The notes below the pieces were generated by a model that saw only the letters and a program-made list of their open reading frames with translations, did not search any database and was not told the origin of the DNA. The position numbers and the translations under genes are program-made. From the NCBI GenBank assembly GCA_035578905.1, contig JAQJVL010000565.1, positions 473,001 through 537,000 of the forward strand: DNA of 64,000 nt, in the 5' to 3' direction. Source of the DNA: Stictocephala bisonia (lineage: Eukaryota > Arthropoda > Insecta > Hemiptera > Membracidae). Position 1 is the first letter of the stretch. Each line of letters opens with the position of its first letter. This document shows, in pieces, positions 45,656-58,824 of the stretch.

Positions 45656-46254
45656 GTTTGTATGGTGTATTAATTGAAAATATGTTTGTTGCGTCATCTC
45701 ACTCGAAACCTAGGAGCATTGGTCCACCATGCATGGTAACATTTAAAATACATTAAATCTGCTTTAAATATGACTACTGTTTTGTTTTTCCTACTGACAT
45801 CACCTTGGTCTCCCCCACCAAGCTGATAGAAATTTCAACGAATTTTAATTTAAATAGAATTTAATGTAAAATTAAATGCGAATTTAGATCCAGCGGTTTC
45901 CATGACGGGTAGTGTCGGTGTTTGTGTGTGAAATGTCTTTGAGATGTACCACTTACCAGTAAGTGTACTTAAGGAGTGATTGGTCAAGCGTTAGTACTTA
46001 GTGTGTGGTAGTGTTAATGTTTCACAGGGGTATATTTAAGAATGTTTCAACTTTAAAATGCTTTCATTTTATATTTTTTATTTACTTTCATAACTATAAT
46101 TTAAAAAGTATCAATTCCAGTATCTTAGTATCTTACTATTTCCAGGTACTTTTTGATCGCCTTACCTCATTGTCTTTTTTTTTATAACTCACAATTAACA
46201 AATGACAATTTCTATGCTCATAAATATATTAAAATTTCTAAAATGTACTTCTTT
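45656..46254. other. Stretch without recognised gene
   Basis: AT-rich sequence with no motif seen. Confidence 0.45.
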
Positions 46255-46315
46255 ATGTATCAGGTTAAGTGGTAGAAGGGAATCGCTAGTCCCAGCTTTA
46301 CCTGAATACAAGTTG
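46255..46315 (+). mobile_element. Non-LTR retrotransposon 3' tail fragment
   Basis: The plus strand reads caggttaagtggtagaaggg, then aatcgctagtcccagctttacc and tgaataca. This parallels the minus-strand tails at 8006-8063 and 38355-38420. Only the 3' end is recognisable. Confidence 0.5.
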
Positions 46316-49300
46316 TTTTTAATTTCATTTAGCTGAACAAATCCCGTGGAGGATCTGAGCTGGACGATTGGTGTAACTCAGTACAGAAATCTTTTAAACC
46401 AAATAAATTTCCATACTGATGAAGACTGGAATCTTCTCATTCAACATTACAAATAATCAACTAACATAAGCGTTTAAATTATATAGTAAGTTTGTTGGTG
46501 TAATTTTAATTCTACCATAAGTAAGGCAAGTAATTTAACATTTGTGTGGTTACACGTCTATAGTGAAGGTCGTAGATTTTAAGGATTGATAATTTTAGTA
46601 AGTGAACGGTTTTAATCTCTTTCGGAACGTCAAATGGACTGACTGAGAGCCTTGTTGCTGTCGAAGGTTCTATCAGCCTAACATAATCATGAGTAGTGTT
46701 GGGTTGACCCAGTGGAAGAAGGAATTGAGGATTGATTGGAAAACTTAGCAAACTGATTTACAGAGGCTGACGTTTGTTATACATATACATAATTGGTATT
46801 TTACACAAGCACAAAATGAATGAATAACAATAATGTACTGCTTTGCGATCATATATAAATAAATAAAAACATTTTTGAGTGTAAAAGTAATCTATTGAAC
46901 GAATAAACGGTCTTTGTATAAAAACTATTTACTGTTATGGATTTTAGTTTAATATGTGACAAAAATCACCAATATAATTTAATGGCTAATTAGGTTATGT
47001 GTAGATTTTTCACTGATATATTTGATTTACAACTGTTATCTTTACTATACTAGTAATTTGTAAATTGACTATAACACAGAAATGCATCCTAAGTAATGCT
47101 AATTTTAATGCAAGACATATATGTTCGTATAGTAAACGTTATTCTTTAAAGAGTGTTATTTTACTGTATAATGAAGCGATATTTTTTCCTATGAACACGT
47201 GTATATACGTGTACAAATTGTATACAAGGCTTCCTTTAAAAAGTAAATGCCTGTTAAAGGAGCTCCAACAATACAATTAATAAAACAACGGCATCAAAAC
47301 ACAAAATGGTTATCATTCAATCTTAACAGTTGGAATGAACTTGTTTTCCGAATAACCCAGATAAAATGAATAGTTCTTGTTTAGTTTAATGGCTTAGCAG
47401 GCTATGGTTTTTTACTGTTTCTGGTGTATTTCTCTTCTCTAAACAATTTCAATGTGTTATCAAGTGTTGTCTTTTAAAAACGATTTCCTATTTAATTTCA
47501 AAAGTAAGTATATTATAAAATTAATACTATAATAAAAATTATACAATATTTATTATTTATAACTAATAACAAACGTTGCATCGTTTTTTAAGATCAAGAA
47601 ATATTATTTCCACTCAATCGTAAGCAGCCTAACCGTAAGAAGCATTGAACTTACATTTTATAAAAAAATCAAAGACCTTGAACAAGTCGTTAAGTCAAAA
47701 TGCTGTTCCTCATTTAACATTGATAAAGGAAATAAAATCAATATTGCGACAATTTTTATAGACTATAAAAAAAAAAAAATTAGAACCAGACAGTCTACAA
47801 ATAATTTGGTTTTAATTATCATTAGGTTTAATAAAAATGTATTTGCTGCTCTGCCTGACCTAGTTATATTTAGTCAACCGAGTTAATTAAGTGGATTAGG
47901 AGTTTATATATTTAATTGCTTATTTCTTTGAACAGTCAGCATTTTGAATGCATGTGTATGAGTGATATTAATTTTGCTATATAAATTTCTAATCTAAGTA
48001 CCAAAGAGTTGTAGACCTGCGTACCTTTTACTCATTGTTCAATGTTGTTTCTTACTGTAGACGACTGCATCAAGCTTATAATATTTTATAGCATCAAATA
48101 CTACAAAAGTTACTAAAATTAATCCGATCTTTCTACTTTTTGTAGAAATGAGAAAGCAATGGTTATTGAATCTTGTTTAGTGTTACGAACTAGAACCATA
48201 GGTAAGACAAGAACTACTCTAGTTACTATGTTATATAATATTACAAAATTGTCTGACTATTAGTTATTACTCTTCAAAACAATAGGAATTGTGTTTTATA
48301 TTCCCTTCTTGCATATAATTCAAAATTACTGGTAACAATTACACTCAAGGCTTTTATACAAACTAATAGGCATGGCAATACCGTGTTTTACCTGTTTTTA
48401 ATGTTCTTAATATATTTGTAATTAATTGCATTGCTGATTTCAGTATTATTATTGCAGGTATATAATTGCTACTTTTGAATAAACACAAGAACTATATTTT
48501 AAAAAAATGTTTTTAAAAAAGATAAATTTAAAGTACTATTTGTATACATACAAATTGTAATGTAAATTGATAATTAAACTATAATTAAATAGCCTTACTA
48601 GTTGAGAAAAAAAAATCCTAGTGACAAATTTCGATTTACGCACTTGAACGACTCCTCTTTGGTAATCGCATAAGCTACAACATACATTATATCTAAAAAA
48701 ATTAAGAATCAAAATCAACACTCCCTTTCTAAATCTTCTAAACACCAAGAAATAGGGAAGAAATGTCAGCATAAATCAAGTAACTTAGCAAATTAGTAAA
48801 GCGCCAAACATGGTTCTCGAACACTTATGTTAAACTTAGAAATAGTTTATGTGATTCGAATACATTTTATGGTAAATAAATCAAGGTTTATGAGTAACGT
48901 GATCTCTAGTTGATATTTCTATAGTAGATAATAGTAAGAGAGTTCGTCGCCTATTTCTTCATACAATACGAGCAGAATAGTGGGATATACAAGATGTTTC
49001 TATAAAACATAATTTAAAAAAGGTTAAAAACCCACTTTCATTTAATGATGTAAGCATTAAATATTAATATGACATGACGTTAATAATATATTGATAAAAG
49101 CCAGAAAATAATTGAAATGTCCTGGTGTAATTACTGAAACATCAGTATATAGTATTTGGTAATCAGAAATCCTAGCTTCAGGGTGTCAGGTGTATTTAAT
49201 TTTGTTCAAATTCCTTGCTCATAAAAAATAATCCTTGACAAAATGGGCTAACTGATTAAAATATCGAACGTTTAATTATTATATAGTGGTTATGATATAA

Positions 49301-49864
49301 CCATTACTTTTTCACGCTCGGAGGTCTTTTCCATTGGCTTCTTTTAGGGATAATTTCAGTAAATAAAGTATTCAACATACAGTAACTAAACAAGCTGTTT
49401 TGCATGCGAGTTATGATAATTTGTAAAAGTAGAAGTTTTTCTGAATATTATTTGGAAAATTGTATATTTTTCATGAACTAGATTTTTTATAGACGTTTCT
49501 ATAAACAAATATTTTGTTTTTTATGTCATATCCCAAATATTCAAATCTTTAGTTTCATAAAACGTGTTTACTGGTAGAATGTAATTCATAGCAATCACGG
49601 AAGAAGTTATGATATATATTTTTATTGGCCTAGTTTAAATGCTTTTTTTATTTACTGTCTTTTAAGCCCTTGATTATACTTATGATAATTGACACAGCTA
49701 AAATAGCTTTAAAATGTTAATTTCAAATTTAGTCTACGCACCTTTCATTTATCTTTTAGTAAATACTTTTTATAACTTTTGAAAAATGTACACTCTTGAC
49801 AAAATAAAACTAAGCTTGATCTCATAAATGTTATGAGGGCATCTAAACGTTGAGGGGACATAAA

Positions 49865-49909
49865 ACCAATTAGGATGAATATCGGGTATGTTACAACATC
49901 CTAATTGGT
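49865..49909. repeat. 13-bp inverted repeat with 19-base loop
   Basis: accaattaggatg (49865-49877) is exactly complementary to catcctaattggt (49897-49909). It could be a hairpin or the residue of a small MITE. No role is assigned. Confidence 0.7.
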
Positions 49910-49977
49910 GTTAGTTTACCAGTTAGTTGATGTTAAACGTACTTTAATGACTGAGTGAGAAATATCATGTTCTTTCC

Positions 49978-50097
49978 ATAGTAAACCTAATTATATATAT
50001 ATATATATGAAATATAGGTTTATATTATATATGAAATATATAATATAAACCTATATATATGAAATATAGGTTTATATTCCATAGTAAACCTAATTAT
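49978..50097. repeat. Short duplication with TA and inverted repeats
   Basis: ccatagtaaacctaattat occurs at about 49978 and again at about 50079. Between them are a TA run and three copies, in both orientations, of gaaatataggtttatat. It looks like a local rearrangement of TA-rich DNA. Confidence 0.65.
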
Positions 50098-50374
50098 TTG
50101 AATCATAAAATTTTCACAATACTCAAATTAGTTTATTGTTTTGGGAAAATATTTGTTCTTTTTTAATAAACGATAGGTTGTTTTTTTACACTATGATTTA
50201 TGAAAATAATTGTTGATTTTCATTGTGAAGTAAGAATAGTTACTAAATGAAGATAATTATACAGGCACAATGACTGCCTGTTTATTGCTAATTTGGAATT
50301 GGCTGTAAGTATCAATAAGAAATATATAAGATCAATGCTTATCAAACAATACTGAACAACAAATCTATTTTGCT

Positions 50375-50455
50375 GTTACCTTATTATTACATTAATAATA
50401 AGGTACAGTAACATTACCTATTATTATTACATTAATAATAATTACAGTAACATTA
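50375..50455. repeat. Short tandem duplication
   Basis: ttattattacattaataata followed by acagtaacatta is present twice in tandem, about 45 bp apart. It is a small duplication with self-complementary ATTAATAAT pieces. Confidence 0.65.
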
Positions 50456-53400
50456 ATATTAGTACTGCACATGCTTATGTCTAGACACATCAACGATACT
50501 GCACGCCTTTGACTTCATAGACAGTTATTAACGCTGGATGAACCCAACTAATATTAACACGTTATTTGTATTCTAATAAATATTTTTGGCCGTGTTTAAC
50601 AATGTGTTTCTTTTCAAAACATAGCAAAAACTGCAAGAACATTAGAAAGCTCGTAATATAGTTTGGTCTAGCCTGCAAGACAAATTAGAGTATAAAGAAT
50701 AAATAGAGTTTGTTTTGGTCTGGTCTTGAGGATAAACAGAGTATGAAATGATTAGCTTTTGAAGTCAATAGATATATCAAAGCTCCTGAACTGTGTGCGC
50801 GTGGTTTTAATGTCTACTTAGCTGTGTTCTACCAGCATTTGGAAGAGTAAATATAAAACGTAACAGGTATAATGTAGGATATATCTTATTTTGCTAGACA
50901 TATGAAAGATTTGCTTTGATGGCAATTTTAAGATCAACAATAACTTTAGAAACCTATAGGAAGTGTTTAGTGTCCACTGAATTGCTAACGTATACTATTT
51001 CCTAAAACAACAATAACAATTACTAAATAAAGCCTATCTGAAACTAATTATTCTTTTATATTTTTTGGCTAAATATATTATATTTTTATTGGTCTATTGA
51101 TTTATTTCAAAGCATTTGACATTTTTAGAAATTGATCACATAAATCAATGAAATAGTTACTGAGTTAATTTGAAAACCAATATTATTAACCCAAAACTGC
51201 CACTGTTGATGGATGTATTTCAAAACAAACATAATATTGTCTTTTGACTCCAATATTATGTCGTTTCAGTTTCTTCATGAAACACTAACCCCACTCTTTG
51301 AGTTGATATGACATGTAATGGAAAAATATATATTTTATGTGTCTGTAGCTTTTTTTTACATCCTAGATAGATGAAGTATTAAAATGTTGGCCACACTCAG
51401 CTGCTGTAAACGAATATTATAAAACCTAAAAATTTAATGCACAACGTGAATAAAGAAAAATAGGGGTTTATGTTCATATTTCAAACATGGATGAACATTA
51501 GGCACGAATTACACGAACTAAGTCATAACCATGTATATTCCTAACACTTAATGCTTAGATTGGACCCTTTTTTATACTATATTTATTTAAATTAAGTATG
51601 AAAGTTACTGTGATATATTTATTAATGATGTATGTTAGTATTTTCTACAGCATTGAAAAAAATAAAAAAGCTTTAATATTTTTAAGCGAGATAATGAAGA
51701 CAAATGAATTGTTACAAAAATGTATATATTACACCTTTAATTTATTTGTATTCATAAAGGTATGTCCCATCCATGTTTACATTTTTCTATAAAAGCAGAG
51801 GTTGAGTTTGATATAAGATTTAATAAAGATACAATAAAAACTACGAACCAATGTTTCCCTTTGTCCAGAGTCATCATCTTTTAAATTCCATATCTAACAT
51901 CAAGGACAGCAAAGGAAATAAAATAACTGAACTCAAGGATAAACATTTCATGTACTCAACATTAGACAACGTAGCCTATCTAATCATATTTTTGAGATTT
52001 GGATGGTACTAAATACATAAACACATTTTTTTTATTACCTTTGGTTTATCATATCTTTGTTTTAAATAAAGTGTTCACTAAATTACATGCGTTAAGCTAA
52101 CTTCCCCTTTAAAAAGTACATTGATAGATTCATTCAGATTCTTTAACATGTTCACTATAACATAGATAGTTTTGATTCCCAAATATTTTACTGCTATCAA
52201 TATTTGAGCCATAAATAGGTCAAAACAATACTGTTTCCAGATGTGTGTTTATCATGACAAACGCCACCGTTTGATCCCAAATGAGATATTTAATCATTTT
52301 TTTATAAGACTGCAGTATCTGTTCATGTTTTTCTTTTTTTATTACTATTTTCTTAGAAGTTTATATATTCTTATTGTAATTAAATCTTATAAATTTTGTT
52401 TGGAAACAAACAAATTACCAAGCAATACCATTTTATATTTCATTCACTATCATACATTGATCTCATTTGTATATATTCTGTTCCATCATGTATTAAAATC
52501 ATTAAAACCAGTTGTCTATAGTAAAAAATGAGAATAGTCTTGAAATAATATCCATGATGTAAGATTTTCTTTAGGACCAATTACTTGTCTTACTGTATGC
52601 ATAGTTATCTCCATATGTAAAAACACTATAATTTATAATTAAGAGGAATACTCGAAAAGTTAATATTAATTTATTGTTTGGTAGGAAAACATAATTTATT
52701 TGGATCGATACGTTTGAGTCCCCTCAATCAATGGAGAGATAAGAAGTAATTAGAAGTATAACTGAAGTTGTTCTTTTTATTATATTTAAATAATTAATTA
52801 TCTTACAGAAATGTATTCTACAGTATTATAGTGTATGTATCTATTTTAATAGACTATGTAAAAACTACTTATATAACATTGAAATATGTTAATTTAAAAG
52901 TACAAAGTTATAGTGTTAATGCATAGCCTATAACGTAATGTTAAATTCCACTAATCGTGGATATATTTTTAAGTCTGTGTAATAGTCCTATATATGTGTT
53001 GCACTGTCAAATATTGTGCTACTCATAATATTTTACCTACTTTTTAATTCATAAAGTACTTTCAAAAGTCATAATGTGGATTATCAACTATTTATTTTTA
53101 TTCAGTTTTCAGCATCCAACAGTTAATTTATGGACAGCATAATGCAATGTTGAAGAAACTCTTGTTAAATATGTATTCAGGTTTATCTAACAGAATTAAT
53201 TATATTAAAATTAATTTATACAACTAATTGTTATGTAAGTATATAATCGACATCATTGACATTCTTAACAGCTTATAATAAAAGCTAAATTAAAAAGCAT
53301 ATTGCGTTTAGTGCAGGATTGCGATGGAAAAACTAAAGCAATTTGCTAAATCCTTAGCATAACATTTACAGACAAATGGATGATTCATCATAATGGATGT

Positions 53401-53593
53401 ATGGGTTGCAGGTACTAGTTATGGTAGTTTCAATTTTTTTATAAGGCTAGACGAGTTTTGTTTTTGTTATTTAAACAAAGGTATTAATTAATTTCGAAAA
53501 ACAGTGCTAGATACTGTCTAGAATGTTTATATCACTCACAATATAAAACCAGAATGTTTGCACATTTATTTAATTTATATAACTACCTCCAAA

Positions 53594-55221
53594 ACCTTTT
53601 ACTACTTCAAACGTTGCTTTACAATGTATACAACTACCAAATGGCTAGTTACACTAAAGCCCTATTCATGATGTATCGTGTTTCGTTAACCTTTTACTAC
53701 TTCAAACGTTGCTTGTACAATGTATACAACTACCAAATGGCTAGTTACACTAAAGCCCTATTCATGATGTATCGTGTTTCGTTTACCTTTTACTACTTCA
53801 AACGTTGCTTGTACAATGTATACAACTACCAAATGGCTAGTTACACTAAAGCCCTATTCATGATGTATCGTGTTTCGTTTACCTTTTACTACTTCAAACG
53901 TTGCTTGTACAATGTATACAACTACCAAATGGCTAGTTACACTAAAGCCCTATTCATGATGTATCGTGTTTCGTTTACCTTTTACTACTTCAAACGTTGC
54001 TTGTACAATGTATACAACTACCAAATGGCTAGTTACACTAAAGCCCTATTCATGATGTATCGTGTTTCGTTTACCTTTTACTACTTCAAACGTTGCTTTA
54101 CAATGTATACAACTACCAAATGGCTAGTTATAATAAAGCCCTATTCATGATGTATCGTGTTTCGTTTACCTTTTACTACTTCAAACGTTGCTTGTACAAT
54201 GTATACAACTACCAAATGGCTAGTTACACTAAAGCCCTATTCATGATGTATCGTGTTTCGTTTACCTTTTACTACTTCAAACGTTGCTTGTACAATGTAT
54301 ACAACTACCAAATGGCTAGTTACACTAAAGCCCTATTCATGATGTATCGTGTTTCGTTTACCTTTTACTACTTCAAACGTTGCTTGTACAATGTATACAA
54401 CTACCAAATGGCTAGTTACACTAAAGCCCTATTCATGATGTATCGTGTTTCGTTTACCTTTTACTACTTCAAACGTTGCTTGTACAATGTATACAACTAC
54501 CAAATGGCTAGTTATAATAAAGCCCTATTCATGATGTATCGTGTTTCGTTTACCTTTTACTACTTCAAACGTTGCTTGTACAATGTATACAACTACCAAA
54601 TGGCTAGTTATAATAAAGCCCTATTCATGATGTATCGTGTTTCGTTTACCTTTTACTACTTCAAACGTTGCTTGTACAATGTATACAACTACCAAATGGC
54701 TAGTTACACTAAAGCCCTATTCATGATGTATCGTGTTTCGTTTACCTTTTACTACTTCAAACGTTGCTTGTACAATGTATACAACTACCAAATGGCTAGT
54801 TATAATAAAGCCCTATTCATGATGTATCGTGTTTCGTTTACCTTTTACTACTTCAAACGTTGCTTGTACAATGTATACAACTACCAAATGGCTAGTTATA
54901 ATAAAGCCCTATTCATGATGTATCGTGTTTCGTTTACCTTTTACTACTTTAAACGTTGCTTGTACAATGTATACAACTACCAAATGGCTAGTTATAATAA
55001 AGCCCTATTCATGATGTATCGTGTTTCGTTTACCTTTTACTACTTCAAACGTTGCTTGTACAATGTATACAACTACCAAATGGCTAGTTATAATAAAGCC
55101 CTATTCATGATGTATCGTGTTTCGTTTACCTTTTACTACTTCAAACGTTGCTTGTACAATGTATACAACTACCAAATGGCTAGTTACACTAAAGCCCTAT
55201 TCATGATGTATCGTGTTTCGT
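53594..55221. repeat. 96-bp tandem repeat, about 17 copies, open in frame
   Basis: The unit is 96 bp (starts at 53714 and 53810). It is 32 codons long, so a plus-strand frame stays open through most of the array (53554-54150, then 54093-55238). The encoded unit would contain YNVYNYQMASY, KALFMMYRV and FYYFKRCL. A one-base deletion (gctttacaat in place of gcttgtacaat) in copy 6 breaks the frame; copy 1 has the same variant. Units differ mainly at tacact/tataat. Nothing supports expression, and high homogeneity fits a satellite homogenised by recombination. Confidence 0.95.
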
Positions 55222-56016
55222 TTGTGGTCTTTTCATAAATTATAAGTTGTGCTTTAATTGATTTGTTTATATACAATTCTTAAAGTAATGTATAAACATA
55301 TAACATTCATTAACTCCTTCCTTTTGTTTTTGTGCCATGTTTTCACTCTGTAGAGCACAGTTCTAATGTGAGGTTAGTTTGATTAACTTCTAACAATTTT
55401 CCACTTCCTAGACGAAAGATCTGACACTGTCTTTTACTCTTAGCACTTCATTAATGTAATATATTTTAAGCTCATAAAGTACTAATCATATAAAATACAC
55501 GCACACTTTCCCTTTTTTTAGTCTGATTTTCTAAGTTTGTTGATTTTAAAAGTAATTGCTATGAATAAATATATTTAATACATGGATGATAAAATGTAAA
55601 TTTGTATATACATAAACGCATTGTATTGAATTATTAGCAATTATAAGAATAAAGTAGAATAACACTTTGTTCAAAAATTAGTATATAATTAATACTATTT
55701 TTTTACAGTCAATTTAGTACATTTCGATTCTTTATTTCAGTTTATAATGTTGGTTGTGTCATATCAGATAGCATATTAATATATAGTAAATATAATATAG
55801 TATATATACGTAGCTTTCAATTAGGATACAAACGTATTTTCAATACATATTTGCTATCATATAACAAAACCAATATACAGTACAAATCCATGCAATGTAG
55901 CAATATGTTACTAACATAAGATATATCGGAAAATGTGATAAAGTTTCTTATAAATAGACCTAATTGAAGTAAACATGTTTCAATAACAATCAATTATTTT
56001 TAAATTCGTAGTATTA
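55222..56016. other. AT-rich stretch without recognised feature
   Basis: No gene, RNA or array was recognised. Confidence 0.45.
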
Positions 56017-56172
56017 AATGGTATTGACACACCAACCCATCCATACATTTCAGATGGTGTTGACACACCCACCCATCCATACATTTCAGATGGTATTGAC
56101 ACACCAACCCATCCATACATTTCAGATGGTATTGACACACCATCCCATCCATACATTTTAGATGGTGTTGAC
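56017..56172. repeat. 36-bp minisatellite, about 4 copies, inverted orientation
   Basis: The unit is ggtattgacacaccaaccca plus tccatacatttcagat, 36 bp. Its complement aligns in register with the 44.9-kb unit (gtcaatacca..., tgtatggatggg...). It is the same family in opposite orientation. Confidence 0.85.
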
Positions 56173-56477
56173 AATACTTAGATCTTAGGCTTAAGCATCA
56201 CTAGAGTCTATATATTCCAGAGACAAAACCGAAAAGGTTATTTCTGCACTATTTACAAGATAACATTTGTGTTATATTTATATATGTATATTTTATTTTT
56301 ATATTTGTATACTTTTTATTTTCACTCGTTCCTCTACACTCATCAGTACTCATTAGCCCATATCTTGATCGGCATCTTAATAACGAATCATAAATAATAA
56401 TGAATAATGAACAACCAGACCACTCACCCTATATATTTATCGGAAAATATAGACTCTATTTTTACCCCGCATTATTC
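56173..56477. other. AT-rich spacer between 36-bp arrays
   Basis: No feature was recognised in this 305-bp AT-rich spacer. Confidence 0.45.
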
Positions 56478-57690
56478 ACCTATACACATACGGTGGTATT
56501 GACCAACCCATCAACCTACACACAAACAGTGAGTGGTGTTGACTCTTCCACTCACTTTTATACGACAGGTTGTGCATGGGTTAGGATGGTTATGCCACCG
56601 TTCGTGTATGAGAGGGTAGGAGAGTGATCACCACCGTACATGCATGACGGAGAGGTAGAAACATCACTGTAGGGCTACATGTAAGATTAGGAGAGTGGTT
56701 CAACATACGTATATAGGTGAGAGTGTAGGTGAGCGGAAGAGCAATTGCCTCTGTACGTTTACAGGTAGACGGGAGTTCCATTACCTCTTTACGTGTATGG
56801 GAGGATGGTAGGGCCATTTCCACTGTATGTGTATTGGTAAGCGGAAGAGCCATTACCACAGTATATGTATGGGAGAGTGGAAGAGCCATTACCACAGTAC
56901 ATGTATGGGTGAGCGGAAGAGCCATTACCACAGTACATGTATGGGAAAGTGGAAGAGCCATTACCACAGTACATGTATGGGTGAGTGGAAGAGCCATTAC
57001 CACAGTACATGTATTGGTGAGCGGAAGAGCCATTACCACAGTACATGTATTGGTGAGCGGAAGAGCCATTACCACAGTACATGTATTGGTGAGCGGAAGA
57101 GCCATTACCACACTACATGTATGGGTGAGCGGAAGAGCCATTACCACAGTACATGTATTGGTGAGCGGAAGAGCCATTACCACAGTACATGTATTGGTGA
57201 GCGGAAGAGCCATTACCACAGTACATGTATGGGAGAGTGGAAGAGCCATTACCACAGTACATGTATGGGAGAGTGGAAGAGCCATTACCACAGTACATGT
57301 ATGGGTGAGCGGAAGAGCCATTACCACAGTACATGTATGGGAGAGTGGAAGAGCCATTACCACAGTACATGTATGGGTGAGTGGAAGATCCATTACCACA
57401 GTACATGTATGAGTGAGCGGAAGAGCCATTACCACAGTACATGTATGGGTGAGTGGAAGAGCCATTACCACAGTGCGTGTATGGGTAGATGGGAGTTCCA
57501 TTATTTCTGTACGTGTATGGGAGGATGGAAGGGCCATTTCCACTGTATGTGTATGGGTGAGTGGAAGAGCCATTACCACAGTACGTGTTCGGGTAGACGG
57601 TAGTGTCATTACCTCTGTACGTGTATGGGATGATGGAATAGCTATTTCCACTGAACGAGTATGGATGGGTGGGAAAATACGTATTATGTT
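56478..57690. repeat. 36-bp minisatellite, about 30 copies with degenerate edges
   Basis: The core (about 56835-57480) is made of 36-bp units with ggaagagccattaccacagt then acatgtatgggtgagc, differing mainly at gtgagcg/gagagtg and tgggtg/ttggtg. Edge units are divergent. At 56478-56560 they are in reverse orientation (cacatacggtggtattgacc) and from about 56570 they switch to forward. A three-unit block at 56764-56837 recurs at 57486-57559. Long open frames on both strands follow from the 36-bp period and are not genes. Confidence 0.93.
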
Positions 57691-57861
57691 GCAGTAAGGG
57701 TAATCATAATTAGGTACTTAGAAGTCTCTTGCGACAAATATTTCATTTTTCAAGTTTACTAAGTATTATAGTAATTCTTTTTTAGGTGCCCCACTTACCG
57801 ACATGGGGCGACATTTACTGACTCAACTCAATGAAATCACACAACCTCAAACCTCAATCAA

Positions 57862-58824
57862 AGTTCAATACGACTGCTTCATCAAAATGCCCAATTTACC
57901 ACTAAAAAATTAGAAGAAATCCAAATCATGTGTGAGGAGTTAAAAACAGACGTGCTTGTGGTAACTGAAAATGGATTCAATAACAATAATATCTATCGTT
58001 GTCAAATTCCAAATTTCAATTTAGCCAGGTCATATTGCCTTCAACTCTCCAAAGGAGGAGGTGTCGCAATTTTCGTGAAACAAAATTATGCTTTCGACAC
58101 GCTCATTCTCAATGAGGCGATCGAAAAAGATTTTGAGGCAGTCGGTATAAAATTTCACACACAAAATTCAAAAATAGTCGTAATCGGCATATACTGATCT
58201 CCCAGTGGAAATGAAGGTATATTTTTCTCAAAACTCGAATCATTATAATGCACCTATCAGCAGAGAAACAGAATTATGTCCTGATGGGTGACAATTGACG
58301 CGTTGGTCGACAATTCTCCAATCACAAAAAGATTGATCGACCTGCTAAGAACGTTCGGCCTGGAGTTGTTAATAAATACACCAACGTGGGTATCGGCAGC
58401 AACTCAAACAGCGATCGACAACGTCATCACCAATCTTTCAGGTGTCGCAGTTTACATCGTCAATACAGTGATTTCTGACCACTACGGCCAAGAGGCTGTA
58501 ATTAGTGGGGATGCAATTGTAAGGGAGCCCAAAATTACCAAAACAATAAGAGACACAAGGCCAAGTAATATCGCCCTCCTCAACGCTTCCCTTTCTAAAG
58601 AAAAGTGGAAATGTTTCAATTCATCACAGTCAATCGAAAATAATTTTAAATATTTTTCAGACTGCCTGAATTTTTACTTAAATACATGTTGTCCTACTAA
58701 AACAATCAATGCTTTACCAAAAAAGAAAAATAACAAATGGATAACTAAAGGAATTTTGGTTTCGAGAGAAAAACTAAAATTTTACTCCAAAATTTACAAA
58801 ACAAATACAAATCAACATTTCTAA
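57862..58824 (+). pseudogene. LINE ORF2 endonuclease (EEP) region and linker
   Basis: From 57862 one frame reads SSIRLLHQNAQFTTKKLEEI and continues through CEELKTDVLVVTENGF to KGGGVAIFVKQN. This corresponds to the start of LINE endonucleases ('LLHQNAQSL..K..EL' and 'LKPDIL..TE', with E as a metal ligand). A TGA at 58195 interrupts it after VVIGIY. The block MHLSAEKQNYVLMGDN, the family's 'GDFN' metal-binding motif, lies in another frame. The frame then returns at 58288 with DALVDN and runs to 58824, including TQTAIDNVITN and VISDHYG (the terminal 'SDH' motif). The domain is therefore essentially complete but broken by at least one stop and a compensated pair of frame changes. Confidence 0.82.

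Larger units (their letters stand above)
46316..53593. other. Seven-kilobase AT-rich stretch without recognised gene
   Basis: No coding region with a recognisable domain was found. Frames of 64-96 codons (46512 minus, 47065 plus, 48536 minus, 51598 plus, 52241 plus) are low-complexity and rich in F, Y, I and L, as expected by chance in AT-rich DNA. Small dyads and duplications at 49865-50097 and 50375-50455 are noted separately. Confidence 0.4.

Noticed and set aside
52241..52531. 96-codon plus-strand frame
   Set aside because: Rich in F, Y, I and L from AT-rich DNA, with no domain, splice context or repeat support; expected by chance.
56590..57651. Long open frames on both strands (up to 353 codons) over the 36-bp array
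   Set aside because: The 36-bp unit is a multiple of three without stops, so frames remain open on both strands. Several overlapping repetitive frames exist at once and none has a non-repeat domain.
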